From Sphingobacterium sp. ML3W (GTDB taxonomy: Bacteria > Bacteroidota > Bacteroidia > Sphingobacteriales > Sphingobacteriaceae), in assembly GCF_000747525.1 (NCBI RefSeq), contig NZ_CP009278.1, forward strand, positions 868,001 through 932,000: DNA of 64,000 nucleotides, in the 5' to 3' direction. The notes under the pieces were generated by a model. That model had not been told where the DNA came from. It was given only the letters and a program-made list of their open reading frames with translations, and did no database searches. Below, one piece after another: positions 50,599 through 59,917 of the stretch (position 1 is its first letter; every line of letters starts with the position of its first letter). The position numbers were made by a program, and so were the translations under genes.

Positions 50599-53190
50599 AT
50601 GAAACATTATTTTATTTCCCTATTTTTTAGTGTATCGATCGTGTTTTTTGGTTGTAAAAAAAACAATCCCTCATCTGAAACAACAGTAGAGGAGGTAGCA
50701 CCAAATGATATAGGTTTAGCAACCACAAATCAACTATTTAATTATTGGGATGAATCGATTACGTTGTTTTTTGATTTAAATAAAGGTAATCGTGCGCTAG
50801 TTTCTGAAAATGAATCTTTATACCTACATATCGGTCTCATTACAACAGGAAGTAAAGATGAGCATGATTGGAAGGAAGTTGCTACAGATTGGTCTAAAAA
50901 TATAGAAGCTTATAAACTCAATCGTCAACCTAATGGTAGCTATTCAATAACCATTAACCCCACGCAGATTTTTAAAGGTATTAATGGAAGTGAAGTTTTT
51001 AAAATTGCGCTATTGATACGAAATGCTGCAGGTACTTTAGTGCAAAGAAATAAGGATGGATCTGATATCTATATACCAGTAGCGCTGAAAAATAAAGCTG
51101 CGCTTGTATTTTTACAGCCCAATACGCAGCCGACCTATATTTTAACAACGGAGAAAGAGTCATATATGTTAAACGAAGAATTGGCTATAGATGTCTTGTC
51201 TAATATAAGAGGGAAACTTTCTATTCGGATTGATAATGTAGTACAGGAAAGTGTAAATGACGTATTAAAACATACGTTTACATGTAAATTTGGGAAGCTT
51301 GGTTTTCATATTATTACTGCACGGATTGAGGCTAATGGAAGTACTTTTGAAGAGCAGATTCAAGTCTTTGTTAATGATAAGCCTGAAATTGCAGAATTGC
51401 CTTTGCATGCCAATAAAAACGGTATAACTATCGATAAGCAAAGTAAAGCTGTAACTTTTGCCCTAACAGCTCCAGGGAAGTTGAATGTTTTCTTGTTGGG
51501 TAGTTTTAATAATTACCAGGTTGAATCAAAGTATGTCTTGAAGCAAACACCCAATGGCGATACTTGGTGGCTTACTTTAACAGATTTGGACTTTTCAAAA
51601 AAGCATACTTACCAATTTTTAATAGACGGTCAATTCAAGATAGCAGATCCTTATAGTCATATTATTTTAGATCCAGTTTATGATGGCAGTATAGGGAAAT
51701 CAATTGCTTATTTGCCTTCCTATCCTAAAGAAAATACAGCGGGTAATGTGAGTGTATTGGACTTAAATAATGAGGAATATCGTTGGAAAGTTCAGAATTT
51801 CATTAAACCAAATCCATATGATTTAGTGATATACGAATTGCTTACTCGTGATTTTTCCATGGCACACGATTTTTTGTCAATTCGTGATTCGATTCCTTAT
51901 TTGAAACGGTTGGGAATTAATGCAGTAGAATTGCTGCCTATTCAAGAAAGTGAAGGAAATTCCAGTTGGGGTTATAATCCTTCTTTTCATTTGGCTTTGG
52001 ACAAATATTATGGCCGTGAAAATGAACTAAAAAGTTTGGTTGACAATCTGCATTTGCAAGGAATCGCCGTTATTGTTGATGTGGTCTTGAACCATGCATT
52101 TGGGCAGTCTCCGCTTGCTCAGCTATATTTTGAAAACATTACGACTTCGTCTAGTAACATTTGGTTTAATATGCAAGCGCGTCATCCTTATAATGTTGGA
52201 TATGATTTCAATCATGAAAGTGCATACACACAAGATTTTGTTAAGGATGTCTTGAAGTATTGGATGGTTGAATTTAAAATAGATGGTTTTCGATTCGACT
52301 TATCAAAAGGATTTACACAGAAAAATACAGGTGTTTCAGGGGATGATGTTGCTTCATGGTCAGCTTATGATGCTGGTCGAATTGCAATCTGGAAAGATTA
52401 TCATAATTATCTAAAAACAATTGACCCTACCTGCTATGTGATTTTAGAACATTTTGCCGTAGATGAAGAAGAACGGGAATTGGCGGCGACAGGTATGCTG
52501 TTATGGAACAATATGAATAGGAGTTTCAATGAGGCCACAATGGGTTATCATACGGCCTCTCAATCTGACTTGAGTAGATTATTTGCGGAAGCACATGGAT
52601 TTGAAACGCCCAATTTGATTAGCTATATGGAATCTCATGATGAGGAACGTATTCAGTTTAAAAATGCACAGTATGGAAATGTAGTTGGTTCTTATTCTGT
52701 TAAAAATCTTTCAACTGCTTTAGATAGAATTAAAGCTGCTGCGACTTTCTTACTAACAAGTCCAGGACCTAAAATGATTTGGCAATTTGGTGAATTTGGT
52801 TATGATATTTCTATTGATGAAAATGGTAGAACGGGAGAAAAACCTTTGAAATGGGATTATTTAAAAAATGCTTCTCGTAGCGGTTTGTTCGACCATTATG
52901 CCAAATTGATACGTCTAAAAAAAACAAATCCAATTTTTCGAAATGCTACTTTACAGCTATCCTCTTTAAAGGATGGTTTGAAATATTATGTTATGACTGC
53001 TGGTGGTCAAAGGGTACTCGTGATCGGTAATTTTGATATCGTGAATAGGGACCTTTCCATAACAAATGCTTTATCGGGTACTTGGTATGATAATATGCAC
53101 CATTCAATTTTAAACTGGGAAGTAGGTCATCATATTGCTATTAAACCTGGTGAATACTACCTTTTAAGTAAAACTAAACTAATAAACTAA
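50599..53190 (+). CDS. Surface lipoprotein alpha-amylase (GH13)
   Basis: An 863-residue starch-degrading lipoprotein. The signal peptide ends in a lipobox at Cys19 (IVFFGC). Residues about 20-280 are beta-rich and unassigned. A CBM48/E-set-like domain (about 285-370, KLNVFLLGSFNNY) precedes the GH13 barrel: region I DVVLNH (494-499), nucleophile Asp567 in GFRFDL, acid/base Glu617 in ILEHF, and Asp681 in ESHDEE. All catalytic residues are present. It is the first gene of the SusCDE operon, 22 bp before susC, and would cut starch or maltodextrin at the cell surface, as SusG does in Bacteroides. Confidence 0.93.
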   Translation: MKHYFISLFFSVSIVFFGCKKNNPSSETTVEEVAPNDIGLATTNQLFNYWDESITLFFDLNKGNRALVSENESLYLHIGLITTGSKDEHDWKEVATDWSKNIEAYKLNRQPNGSYSITINPTQIFKGINGSEVFKIALLIRNAAGTLVQRNKDGSDIYIPVALKNKAALVFLQPNTQPTYILTTEKESYMLNEELAIDVLSNIRGKLSIRIDNVVQESVNDVLKHTFTCKFGKLGFHIITARIEANGSTFEEQIQVFVNDKPEIAELPLHANKNGITIDKQSKAVTFALTAPGKLNVFLLGSFNNYQVESKYVLKQTPNGDTWWLTLTDLDFSKKHTYQFLIDGQFKIADPYSHIILDPVYDGSIGKSIAYLPSYPKENTAGNVSVLDLNNEEYRWKVQNFIKPNPYDLVIYELLTRDFSMAHDFLSIRDSIPYLKRLGINAVELLPIQESEGNSSWGYNPSFHLALDKYYGRENELKSLVDNLHLQGIAVIVDVVLNHAFGQSPLAQLYFENITTSSSNIWFNMQARHPYNVGYDFNHESAYTQDFVKDVLKYWMVEFKIDGFRFDLSKGFTQKNTGVSGDDVASWSAYDAGRIAIWKDYHNYLKTIDPTCYVILEHFAVDEEERELAATGMLLWNNMNRSFNEATMGYHTASQSDLSRLFAEAHGFETPNLISYMESHDEERIQFKNAQYGNVVGSYSVKNLSTALDRIKAAATFLLTSPGPKMIWQFGEFGYDISIDENGRTGEKPLKWDYLKNASRSGLFDHYAKLIRLKKTNPIFRNATLQLSSLKDGLKYYVMTAGGQRVLVIGNFDIVNRDLSITNALSGTWYDNMHHSILNWEVGHHIAIKPGEYYLLSKTKLIN

Positions 53191-53212
53191 ACAAATTTAA
53201 ATCAATTACATT

Positions 53213-56212
53213 ATGAGCAAATTTACATTACAAGCTGTAATGACCTTTGGTCTTCTGATGTTGCTTTGGGTAAATGCTTTTTCTCAAAACTCATCACTTT
53301 CTGGTAAAGTGGTCGATGATAAGGGGGAAACATTAGTGGGAGCAACCATTCTAATCAAAGGAAGTCAAATCTCGACAGCTACAAATCAAAACGGGGAGTA
53401 TCAATTTAGTAAAGTACCAGTTGGTAAGGCGACTGTCACGGTCAATATGATTGGTTATGGTACTGTAGATCAGTCTATTCAAATTATTAATGGTGCTAAT
53501 GTTTTAAACTTTAACTTAAACTCAACAACGAGTGATTTAGAGGAAGTCGTAGTCATCGGTTATGGTGTAGCTAAGAAGAAACAAATTACGGGTTCCATTT
53601 CTAGTGTAGGCCCTAAAGAATTTAATACAGGTGTAGTGAGTTCACCGGATCAGTTATTAGCTGGTAAAGTTGCTGGTTTGACCGTGAATAGATCAGGTGG
53701 AGACCCAACAGCTGCATCGACGATTCAATTACGAGGCCCCTCATCATTAACAGCCAGCTCTTCACCTTTATATGTTGTGGATGGCGTAGTTGGTGCAAGT
53801 ATTGAATTGGTAGCACCAGATGATATTGTTTCCATGGATGTCATGAAAGATGCCTCGTCAACTGCTATATATGGATCGAGGGCGGCAAATGGTGTTATTT
53901 TCGTGACGACAAAACGTGGAAAGGCAGGTAAGCCAGTTTTATCTTATAGTGGTTATGCTGCTATTGAGCGTGTCGCGAATAGCGTTAATGTGCTAAGTGC
54001 TGCTGAACATAAGCAATTTGTTATGGATAATGGTTTGACCGTTGCTCCTTCTGAAACTGGTTTTGATACCGATTGGCAGGACGAAATAACAAGAACTGGG
54101 GTTTCACATAATCATAATCTATCATTAACAGGTGGCTCGGAAGGTACGCGATATAATGCTTCTGTTAATTATTTCAATAATCAAGGTATTGTTAAGAGAA
54201 GTGATCTTGAACGTGTTGTAGCAAGAGTTGGAATTGATCAAAATGCTTTTGACGATCGATTAAAATTGGCATTAAATATAGCCAATAGTATGAATAAGTC
54301 AAACCATGTTGATTATGGAATATTTAACGGTGCTGCACGCTATTTACCAACCTCTCCTGTACGCTCAGATGACGCAGGTTACGCAGCGTATGATGGTTAT
54401 TTCCAAGTACCAGGTAGAACAAACTATTTCAATCCAGTTGCGATGTTGAATCAACGCGATGAGGAACGGAATAATAATACTTTACTCGCTAGTTTAAAGG
54501 CAGATCTTACAATTTTCAAAGGATTGACCTGGACGAATGTCATCTCGTATCAACAAAATCAATTTGATAAAAAATACTATATGCATCGAACAGATTTTGA
54601 TTCGAAAGCATTAGGTAGGGGGTATGGTTCACGTACAATTTTAAAAAATATAGATAAAATTTTAGAATCTTACCTTACTTATAGTTATTCCATTAATAGT
54701 CATAATATAGATGCATTGGCTGGCTATTCTTATCAGAAAACAAACAATAATGACGGCCTATGGGCGTCTTCGGTTGGATTTATGTCCGATGATTTGGGTT
54801 CAAATAATTTGAATCTAGGTACTTTGCCAGAAGGTTACAATCCTTTTTTAGTGGAAGATAACTCAAATAAACAATATCTTCTTGAGTCATTATTAATTTC
54901 TTATTATGCTCGCGTTGGTTATAATTATGATGATCGATATATGTTGAGTGCATCTGTACGTCGTGATGGTTCTTCAAAATTCGGGGTTAATAATAGATGG
55001 GCAACATTTCCGTCTATTTCTGGAGCATGGAGAATCGGTAAAGAAAGTTTCATGCAAGATCAGGATTTGTTCAGTGAATTAAAGTTACGTTTAGGATATG
55101 GTATCTCGGGTAATCAGAATATAGATCCTTATCGTCAGATTATTATTTTTGGTCCTCAAAACGGACAATTTCTATACAATGGTAAATGGATGAATGCCTA
55201 TGGTGTCAATCAAAATGAGAATCCCGACTTAAAATGGGAAAGTACATCCATGTTCAATGCTGGATTGGATTTTGAATTATGGAAAGGTCGATTTGGTGGT
55301 ACCATTGAATATTATAATAAGGAAACCAAAGATCTATTGTATGAGTATGATGTGCCTTCGCCTCCGTACCAATTCAATCGCTTATTGGCTAATGGGGCAA
55401 GCATGAGTAATAAAGGTGTTGAAATTACTTTAAATGCTGTCGTTTACCGCAATAGTAATTTTTCATACAATACAACTGTCAACTTTGCCCGTAATATTAA
55501 TAAAGTTGGATCATTATCATCAAATATTGAAAATATTGGTGTGTCAGAACGTTATGAAGGGGGTGTAGGCTTAGATGGTTGGACAGGTCAAACGTCAGCT
55601 ATTGTTCTACCAGGGCATGCATTGGGAACCTTTTATGTTGCTAATTATATTGGTTATGATGAAACTACTCAAAAGACAATTTATCAAAAACCATCAGGTG
55701 AACTCGTAACACAAGATCAGATTTCGGCACCGGATGACTATATGGTCATGGGACAGGCGCTTCCTCAATTCACTTACGGTTGGAATAATAGTTTTCAATA
55801 TAAAAAATGGGATTTAAATTTCTTTCTACGTGGGATGTATGGCAATAAAATTTTTAATGCCACAAGAGCTGATTTGAGTCGTCTTCAACAAGCGAATGTA
55901 ACTAATATCTCTAAGGATGCTGTTAAAGAAGGAATATTTGAAACACCATTGATTGCCTCGAGCAGATTCATTGAAGATGGTTCGTTCTTACGATTGGATA
56001 ATGCAACTGTGGGTTACACTTTTGATACGAAAGAATCAAAGTATATTAAAAATGCAAGGTTGTATGTGTCTGGTCAAAACCTGTTTACGATTACCAAATA
56101 TTCAGGTGTCGATCCAGAGGTTAGTTTAGGAGGTTTAGCTCCAGGTCTTGATAATAGAAATTATTATCCAAAGACAAGATCATTTTTAGTAGGTGTAAAA
56201 TTAGCTTTTTAA
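53213..56212 (+). CDS. SusC-type TonB-dependent outer-membrane receptor
   Basis: A 999-residue oligosaccharide importer of the outer membrane. A signal peptide (to about residue 25, NAFSQ) is followed by a carboxypeptidase-like domain (SGKVVDDKGETLVGATILIK), the TonB-box-like EEVVVIGYG, the plug (KKKQITGSISSV, LRGPSSLTASSSPLYVVDGV, KDASSTAIYGSRAANGVIFV) and a 22-strand barrel ending VGVKLAF. It forms a pair with the SusD protein 19 bp downstream; together they bind and import the products of the amylase. Confidence 0.96.
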   Translation: MSKFTLQAVMTFGLLMLLWVNAFSQNSSLSGKVVDDKGETLVGATILIKGSQISTATNQNGEYQFSKVPVGKATVTVNMIGYGTVDQSIQIINGANVLNFNLNSTTSDLEEVVVIGYGVAKKKQITGSISSVGPKEFNTGVVSSPDQLLAGKVAGLTVNRSGGDPTAASTIQLRGPSSLTASSSPLYVVDGVVGASIELVAPDDIVSMDVMKDASSTAIYGSRAANGVIFVTTKRGKAGKPVLSYSGYAAIERVANSVNVLSAAEHKQFVMDNGLTVAPSETGFDTDWQDEITRTGVSHNHNLSLTGGSEGTRYNASVNYFNNQGIVKRSDLERVVARVGIDQNAFDDRLKLALNIANSMNKSNHVDYGIFNGAARYLPTSPVRSDDAGYAAYDGYFQVPGRTNYFNPVAMLNQRDEERNNNTLLASLKADLTIFKGLTWTNVISYQQNQFDKKYYMHRTDFDSKALGRGYGSRTILKNIDKILESYLTYSYSINSHNIDALAGYSYQKTNNNDGLWASSVGFMSDDLGSNNLNLGTLPEGYNPFLVEDNSNKQYLLESLLISYYARVGYNYDDRYMLSASVRRDGSSKFGVNNRWATFPSISGAWRIGKESFMQDQDLFSELKLRLGYGISGNQNIDPYRQIIIFGPQNGQFLYNGKWMNAYGVNQNENPDLKWESTSMFNAGLDFELWKGRFGGTIEYYNKETKDLLYEYDVPSPPYQFNRLLANGASMSNKGVEITLNAVVYRNSNFSYNTTVNFARNINKVGSLSSNIENIGVSERYEGGVGLDGWTGQTSAIVLPGHALGTFYVANYIGYDETTQKTIYQKPSGELVTQDQISAPDDYMVMGQALPQFTYGWNNSFQYKKWDLNFFLRGMYGNKIFNATRADLSRLQQANVTNISKDAVKEGIFETPLIASSRFIEDGSFLRLDNATVGYTFDTKESKYIKNARLYVSGQNLFTITKYSGVDPEVSLGGLAPGLDNRNYYPKTRSFLVGVKLAF

Positions 56213-56231
56213 CCTTTATTCACAATTAGTT

Positions 56232-57794
56232 ATGAAAAAGAGATTCAGTAAAATTAATTTATTCTTATTCGCGGGGTTTTTGTTAGCAGGACAGTCTTGC
56301 ACAAAGTTCGACGATAAGATGTATTCCGCATATACCGAAGATACGTTTCCTAAAACGCCGGAACAATTTATTGCAGTAACAGGGCCTGTATATACTGCTG
56401 CTAGAGGTTACTTTGATAATTATTTCAGCCTGCAATCTGCGGGAACCGATGAAGTGATTATTCCTACAAGAGGAGGCGATTGGTTTGATGGGGGAAAATG
56501 GCGCGATATGCATTATCATACTTGGTCAGCTTCACATGAAGTGGTTCAGAATAATTGGGATTGGGGATTCAATGCCATTGGTACTTGTAACCGTGTATTA
56601 AGTGTTTTAGAAAAAGCTCCAGAATCAGAAACAAAAGCTCAGACTATTTCTGAAATAAAGGCTATGCGTGCTTGGTATTATTTCTTGATGTTGGATGCAT
56701 ATGGAAATATACCTTTGGTAACCAGTTTTGATTCAGGTACAGAGTTGCCTGCAACTACTCCTAGAGCAGAAGTTTATCAATTTGTTGTTCAAGATTTAGA
56801 AGAAAATCTGCCAAATTTAAGCGAGGATAAAAGTGAGGCTACTTATGGTCGACCTACCAAGTGGTTTGCACATACTTTATTAGCAAGACTTTATCTAAAT
56901 GCACAGGTATATAGTGGTACTGCGAATTGGAATAAGGTGGTCGAACATAGTGATGCCGTGATTAATTCTGGGAAATATGCTTTAGAAAATGATTTCCTGA
57001 CACAGTTTAAACCAGATAATGGCGCATCAAATCCTGAACCAATTTTTTCTATTCCATATGATGCTTCTCGTGCTACAGGTAATACTTTGTTTAACCGGGT
57101 GTTGCATTACGGACATCGTCAAACTTTTGAATTGAGTATTAATCCTTGGAATGGATGGAGTGCTCAACCTGCTTATTTTGATCTGTTTGATAATGCGGAT
57201 AATCGCAAAAAACAATGGCTATTTGGTCAGCAATATAATTCTACGGGACAGCCGTTGGATTATAATGGTCTTAATGTGGTTTTGGATCCATATGCTTATA
57301 ACTTGTTACCTGGTTCTGATTTTGATATAGGTGGGGCAGATGATGGTGGGCGTTTAGCTGGAGCTCGATGCATTAAATATTATCCTGATAAAAATCAAAT
57401 CAGTAATAATGCAGGAAATGACGTCGTTGTTTTCCGTCTAGCAGATGTGCTATTAATGAAAGCAGAGGCCGTTTTAAGGGGGGCTACAGCAGCTAGTGTA
57501 ACGCAAGCAGTGGACGCCGCTAATCAGGTACGTAAACGTGCATTTCCTATCAATCCAGAGAAACATTTTACAGCAAGTACATTGACATTGGCAGCTATCT
57601 ATAAAGAGCGTGCCTTGGAATTTACATTTGAATTGACTCGAAGAACAGACATGATCCGCTTTGGTAAATGGGAAGATGCGCAATTGTTTAAGCCTGCAAA
57701 TCCTGGTGAAGAATATAAACGATTGTTTCCAATCCCAGCAAGGGCTAGAGCAAATAATAATAAATTGGATCAGAATCCTGGTTATAATCTTTAA
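56232..57794 (+). CDS. SusD-type starch-binding lipoprotein
   Basis: A 520-residue surface lipoprotein with lipobox Cys23 (LLAGQSC). The RagB/SusD fold is shown by EIKAMRAWYYFLMLDAYGNI, the PTKWFAHTLLARLYLNAQVY helix pair, LMKAEAVLRGA, the RKRAFPIN segment and the closing LFPIPARARANNNKLDQNPG. It forms the lid over the SusC barrel and determines, with it, which glycans enter. Confidence 0.95.
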   Translation: MKKRFSKINLFLFAGFLLAGQSCTKFDDKMYSAYTEDTFPKTPEQFIAVTGPVYTAARGYFDNYFSLQSAGTDEVIIPTRGGDWFDGGKWRDMHYHTWSASHEVVQNNWDWGFNAIGTCNRVLSVLEKAPESETKAQTISEIKAMRAWYYFLMLDAYGNIPLVTSFDSGTELPATTPRAEVYQFVVQDLEENLPNLSEDKSEATYGRPTKWFAHTLLARLYLNAQVYSGTANWNKVVEHSDAVINSGKYALENDFLTQFKPDNGASNPEPIFSIPYDASRATGNTLFNRVLHYGHRQTFELSINPWNGWSAQPAYFDLFDNADNRKKQWLFGQQYNSTGQPLDYNGLNVVLDPYAYNLLPGSDFDIGGADDGGRLAGARCIKYYPDKNQISNNAGNDVVVFRLADVLLMKAEAVLRGATAASVTQAVDAANQVRKRAFPINPEKHFTASTLTLAAIYKERALEFTFELTRRTDMIRFGKWEDAQLFKPANPGEEYKRLFPIPARARANNNKLDQNPGYNL

Positions 57795-57806
57795 ATGATA
57801 TAAATT

Positions 57807-58787
57807 ATGAAAATATCTAAAATATTTCGATTACTATTAGTTTTATGTATTGGGGTTTTTAGCTTCTTGTCTTCTTGTAAAAAAGTAGAACATGGTATCG
57901 ATGACCCTATCGTTTCAATCAATGAAAATACATTGTCCACTATCCAAGTTGGGAAAAAACTAAAAGTTGGTTTTATAGCTAATAATATTAAGGAATTTAC
58001 ATTTGCGATTGGTCCGGTAAATGACAGCGAAATGCTGCTTACAGAACATATCACTGTTGATCCCAATACCTTTATTTTGTCAAAGGATTTTGATATTCCA
58101 AATGAAAAATCCTGGATTGGAGAGGCATTGCTGAAAATAACTTATACTTCTGGAGGACAGGTTATAGAGAAGACAAAACCTATAACATTTACGGAGAGTA
58201 ATCCACAGATGTTTGTGGTAGGAGGTTCCATAGCTGCAGGATGGGAGCCAACGTTAGCACTTCCGATGAGTCTGTACGATGAAGAAAGTAAAACAAAGTT
58301 CGAAATTTTTGAATATGTCACAGTTGATGGTTCAGGAATCAAGTTTTTGCCGACGAATGTAGACTGGACGGATGCTTTTGGTAAAGGTGCGTCTGAGGGA
58401 ATTTTATTACAAGATGGCGATGCTGGAAATATCACAGTTACTGAGGATGATTTTTATAGAATTCGTATGGATTCAGAAGCGAAAACATATGAATTGTCCA
58501 AATCAACGTGGGGTGTTATCGGTAGTGCGACTCCGGATGGCTGGGACAGTGATACGGACATGAAATTTGTCGGCAGTAAAGGTATCTATACCTGGAAAGT
58601 AACATTAAACTTGACTGCTGGGGAATTAAAATTCAGAATGGATGATGATTGGGCAATCAATATTGGTGGCACACTTTCGTCTTTGCAACAAGATGGAGCA
58701 AATATAGTGATTGAGGCTGCAGGTAAGTATGAGATTGAACTGTCGCGGACGGCATCAGGGTATTCTGCAAAAATTTCTAAGAACTAA
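57807..58787 (+). CDS. SusE-type outer-membrane lipoprotein
   Basis: A 326-residue lipoprotein with lipobox Cys24 (SFLSSC). An N-terminal immunoglobulin-like segment (about 30-130) and two SusE/SusF-type carbohydrate-binding segments follow; MFVVGGSIAAGWEPTLALPM and WGVIGSATPDGWDSDTDMKF are their repeated motif, each with the typical Trp. It probably holds starch at the surface for the amylase. No SusF homologue follows; a terminator lies 2 bp past the stop. Confidence 0.9.
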   Translation: MKISKIFRLLLVLCIGVFSFLSSCKKVEHGIDDPIVSINENTLSTIQVGKKLKVGFIANNIKEFTFAIGPVNDSEMLLTEHITVDPNTFILSKDFDIPNEKSWIGEALLKITYTSGGQVIEKTKPITFTESNPQMFVVGGSIAAGWEPTLALPMSLYDEESKTKFEIFEYVTVDGSGIKFLPTNVDWTDAFGKGASEGILLQDGDAGNITVTEDDFYRIRMDSEAKTYELSKSTWGVIGSATPDGWDSDTDMKFVGSKGIYTWKVTLNLTAGELKFRMDDDWAINIGGTLSSLQQDGANIVIEAAGKYEIELSRTASGYSAKISKN

Positions 58788-58788
58788 A

Positions 58789-58814
58789 AAATAGGGAGCT
58801 CATGCTCCCTATTT
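58789..58814 (+). terminator. Terminator of the amylase-SusCDE operon
   Basis: AAATAGGGAGC (58789-58799) and GCTCCCTATTT (58804-58814) form an 11-bp stem around TCAT. The T-run is short, but the position directly after the stop supports the call. Confidence 0.8.
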
Positions 58815-59254
58815 ACTAAACTTTTATTACCTGATGATATGCCTATTGTTGAGTAGTGTTTTTATACTACTTCAGCTGTCCTATGCCGTTTATCAAGATA
58901 GTTTTCCGATTTAAAGGATCGAATCATTGCATAAATGTTATGGAATGAAAGCCGACAATCTAGAATTTATCCGCACATACTCGTTAAAGTAATCCGGTAT
59001 TATAATATGGAATTACACCGCATGTTCGAGAGAATAACGGGTATAACTATTTTAAGCTTAATGAAAACCGAGCGGTATCTATTTTTACAAATCGTAATGC
59101 GCAAAAATTTATGCTGTGCTTACCTCGGTTTTAGGAAAATTTAAAAAGGCGTCATACAAATGAAAAATAGCTTAACAGATGTTGAATAAGATATACCATT
59201 AGTAATAACATGCTATCCTTATCAAACACGCATGTTTGATTTAAAAAAATAAAA
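58815..59254. other. Gap before pgmB with a palindrome and a possible gene fragment
   Basis: No credible intact gene. On the plus strand about 59017-59143 reads HVRENNGYNYFKLNENRAVS, then IFTNRNAQKFMLCLPRF and a stop, which could be a decayed gene end, but I recognise no family. ATCAAACACGCATGTTTGAT at 59221-59240 is an 8-bp perfect inverted repeat with a 4-nt centre, 14 bp before the pgmB start; it may be an operator or leader hairpin. Confidence 0.4.
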
Positions 59255-59902
59255 ATGAAAAGCGTATTAGATCTCTTGGAGAAAGTAAAAGGGGTGATTT
59301 TTGACCTGGATGGTGTTTTGGTAGATACCGCTGTGTTCCATTTTCAAGCTTGGAAAAGGCTTGCTCAAGAATTCGATTTTGATTTTACAGAGATTCAAAA
59401 TGAACAGTTAAAAGGTGTTAGTCGAATCGATTCATTGGAAATGATATTGAATTGGGCACATGTAGTCGCATCCGAAAATCAAAAAATAGCATGGGCAGCA
59501 TTAAAAAATAGATGGTACTTGGAATTTGTTGCCCAGATGAAAGAAGATGATATTTTACCGGGATCTATAGCGTTGCTACATTGGTTAAAGCAGCATGGTT
59601 TTCTGGTTGCATTAGGATCTGCAAGTAAGAATGCACCACTTATTCTCGAGAAAACGGGTATGTTTTGTTTTTTTGATGCCCTTGTAGATGGTAATAGTGT
59701 TACGCTGTCTAAACCTCATCCAGAAGTATTTTTACAAGCGGCAGGTCAACTAAAATTGAAACCATCAGAATGCCTTGTATTTGAAGATGCACAGGCTGGG
59801 GTAGATGCAGCAGTAACTGCAGGGATGAAAGTAATTGGCGTTGGTTCTCATTTAAAGGGAGCTGACTTGTCAGTCTGTAGTTTGATGGAGGTTTTGAATT
59901 AG
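59255..59902 (+). CDS. pgmB: Beta-phosphoglucomutase
   Basis: A 215-residue HAD-superfamily enzyme that turns beta-glucose-1-phosphate into glucose-6-phosphate. The nucleophile/general-acid motif is FDLDGVLVDT (Asp17 and Asp19), the cap begins at FHFQAWKRLAQEF, LKGVSRIDSLE is the substrate loop typical of the beta-PGM group, and LGSASKNAP, SKPHPEVF and VFEDAQAGVDAA are the remaining HAD motifs. It is 15 bp before the maltose phosphorylase gene, whose product is its substrate. Confidence 0.94.
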   Translation: MKSVLDLLEKVKGVIFDLDGVLVDTAVFHFQAWKRLAQEFDFDFTEIQNEQLKGVSRIDSLEMILNWAHVVASENQKIAWAALKNRWYLEFVAQMKEDDILPGSIALLHWLKQHGFLVALGSASKNAPLILEKTGMFCFFDALVDGNSVTLSKPHPEVFLQAAGQLKLKPSECLVFEDAQAGVDAAVTAGMKVIGVGSHLKGADLSVCSLMEVLN

Positions 59903-59917
59903 TAATTTGATTTTGTA

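Noticed and set aside
58935-59144. 69-codon plus-strand frame before pgmB
   Set aside because: No family, no clear ribosome binding site, and the adjacent frame looks more protein-like; neither was annotated as a gene.
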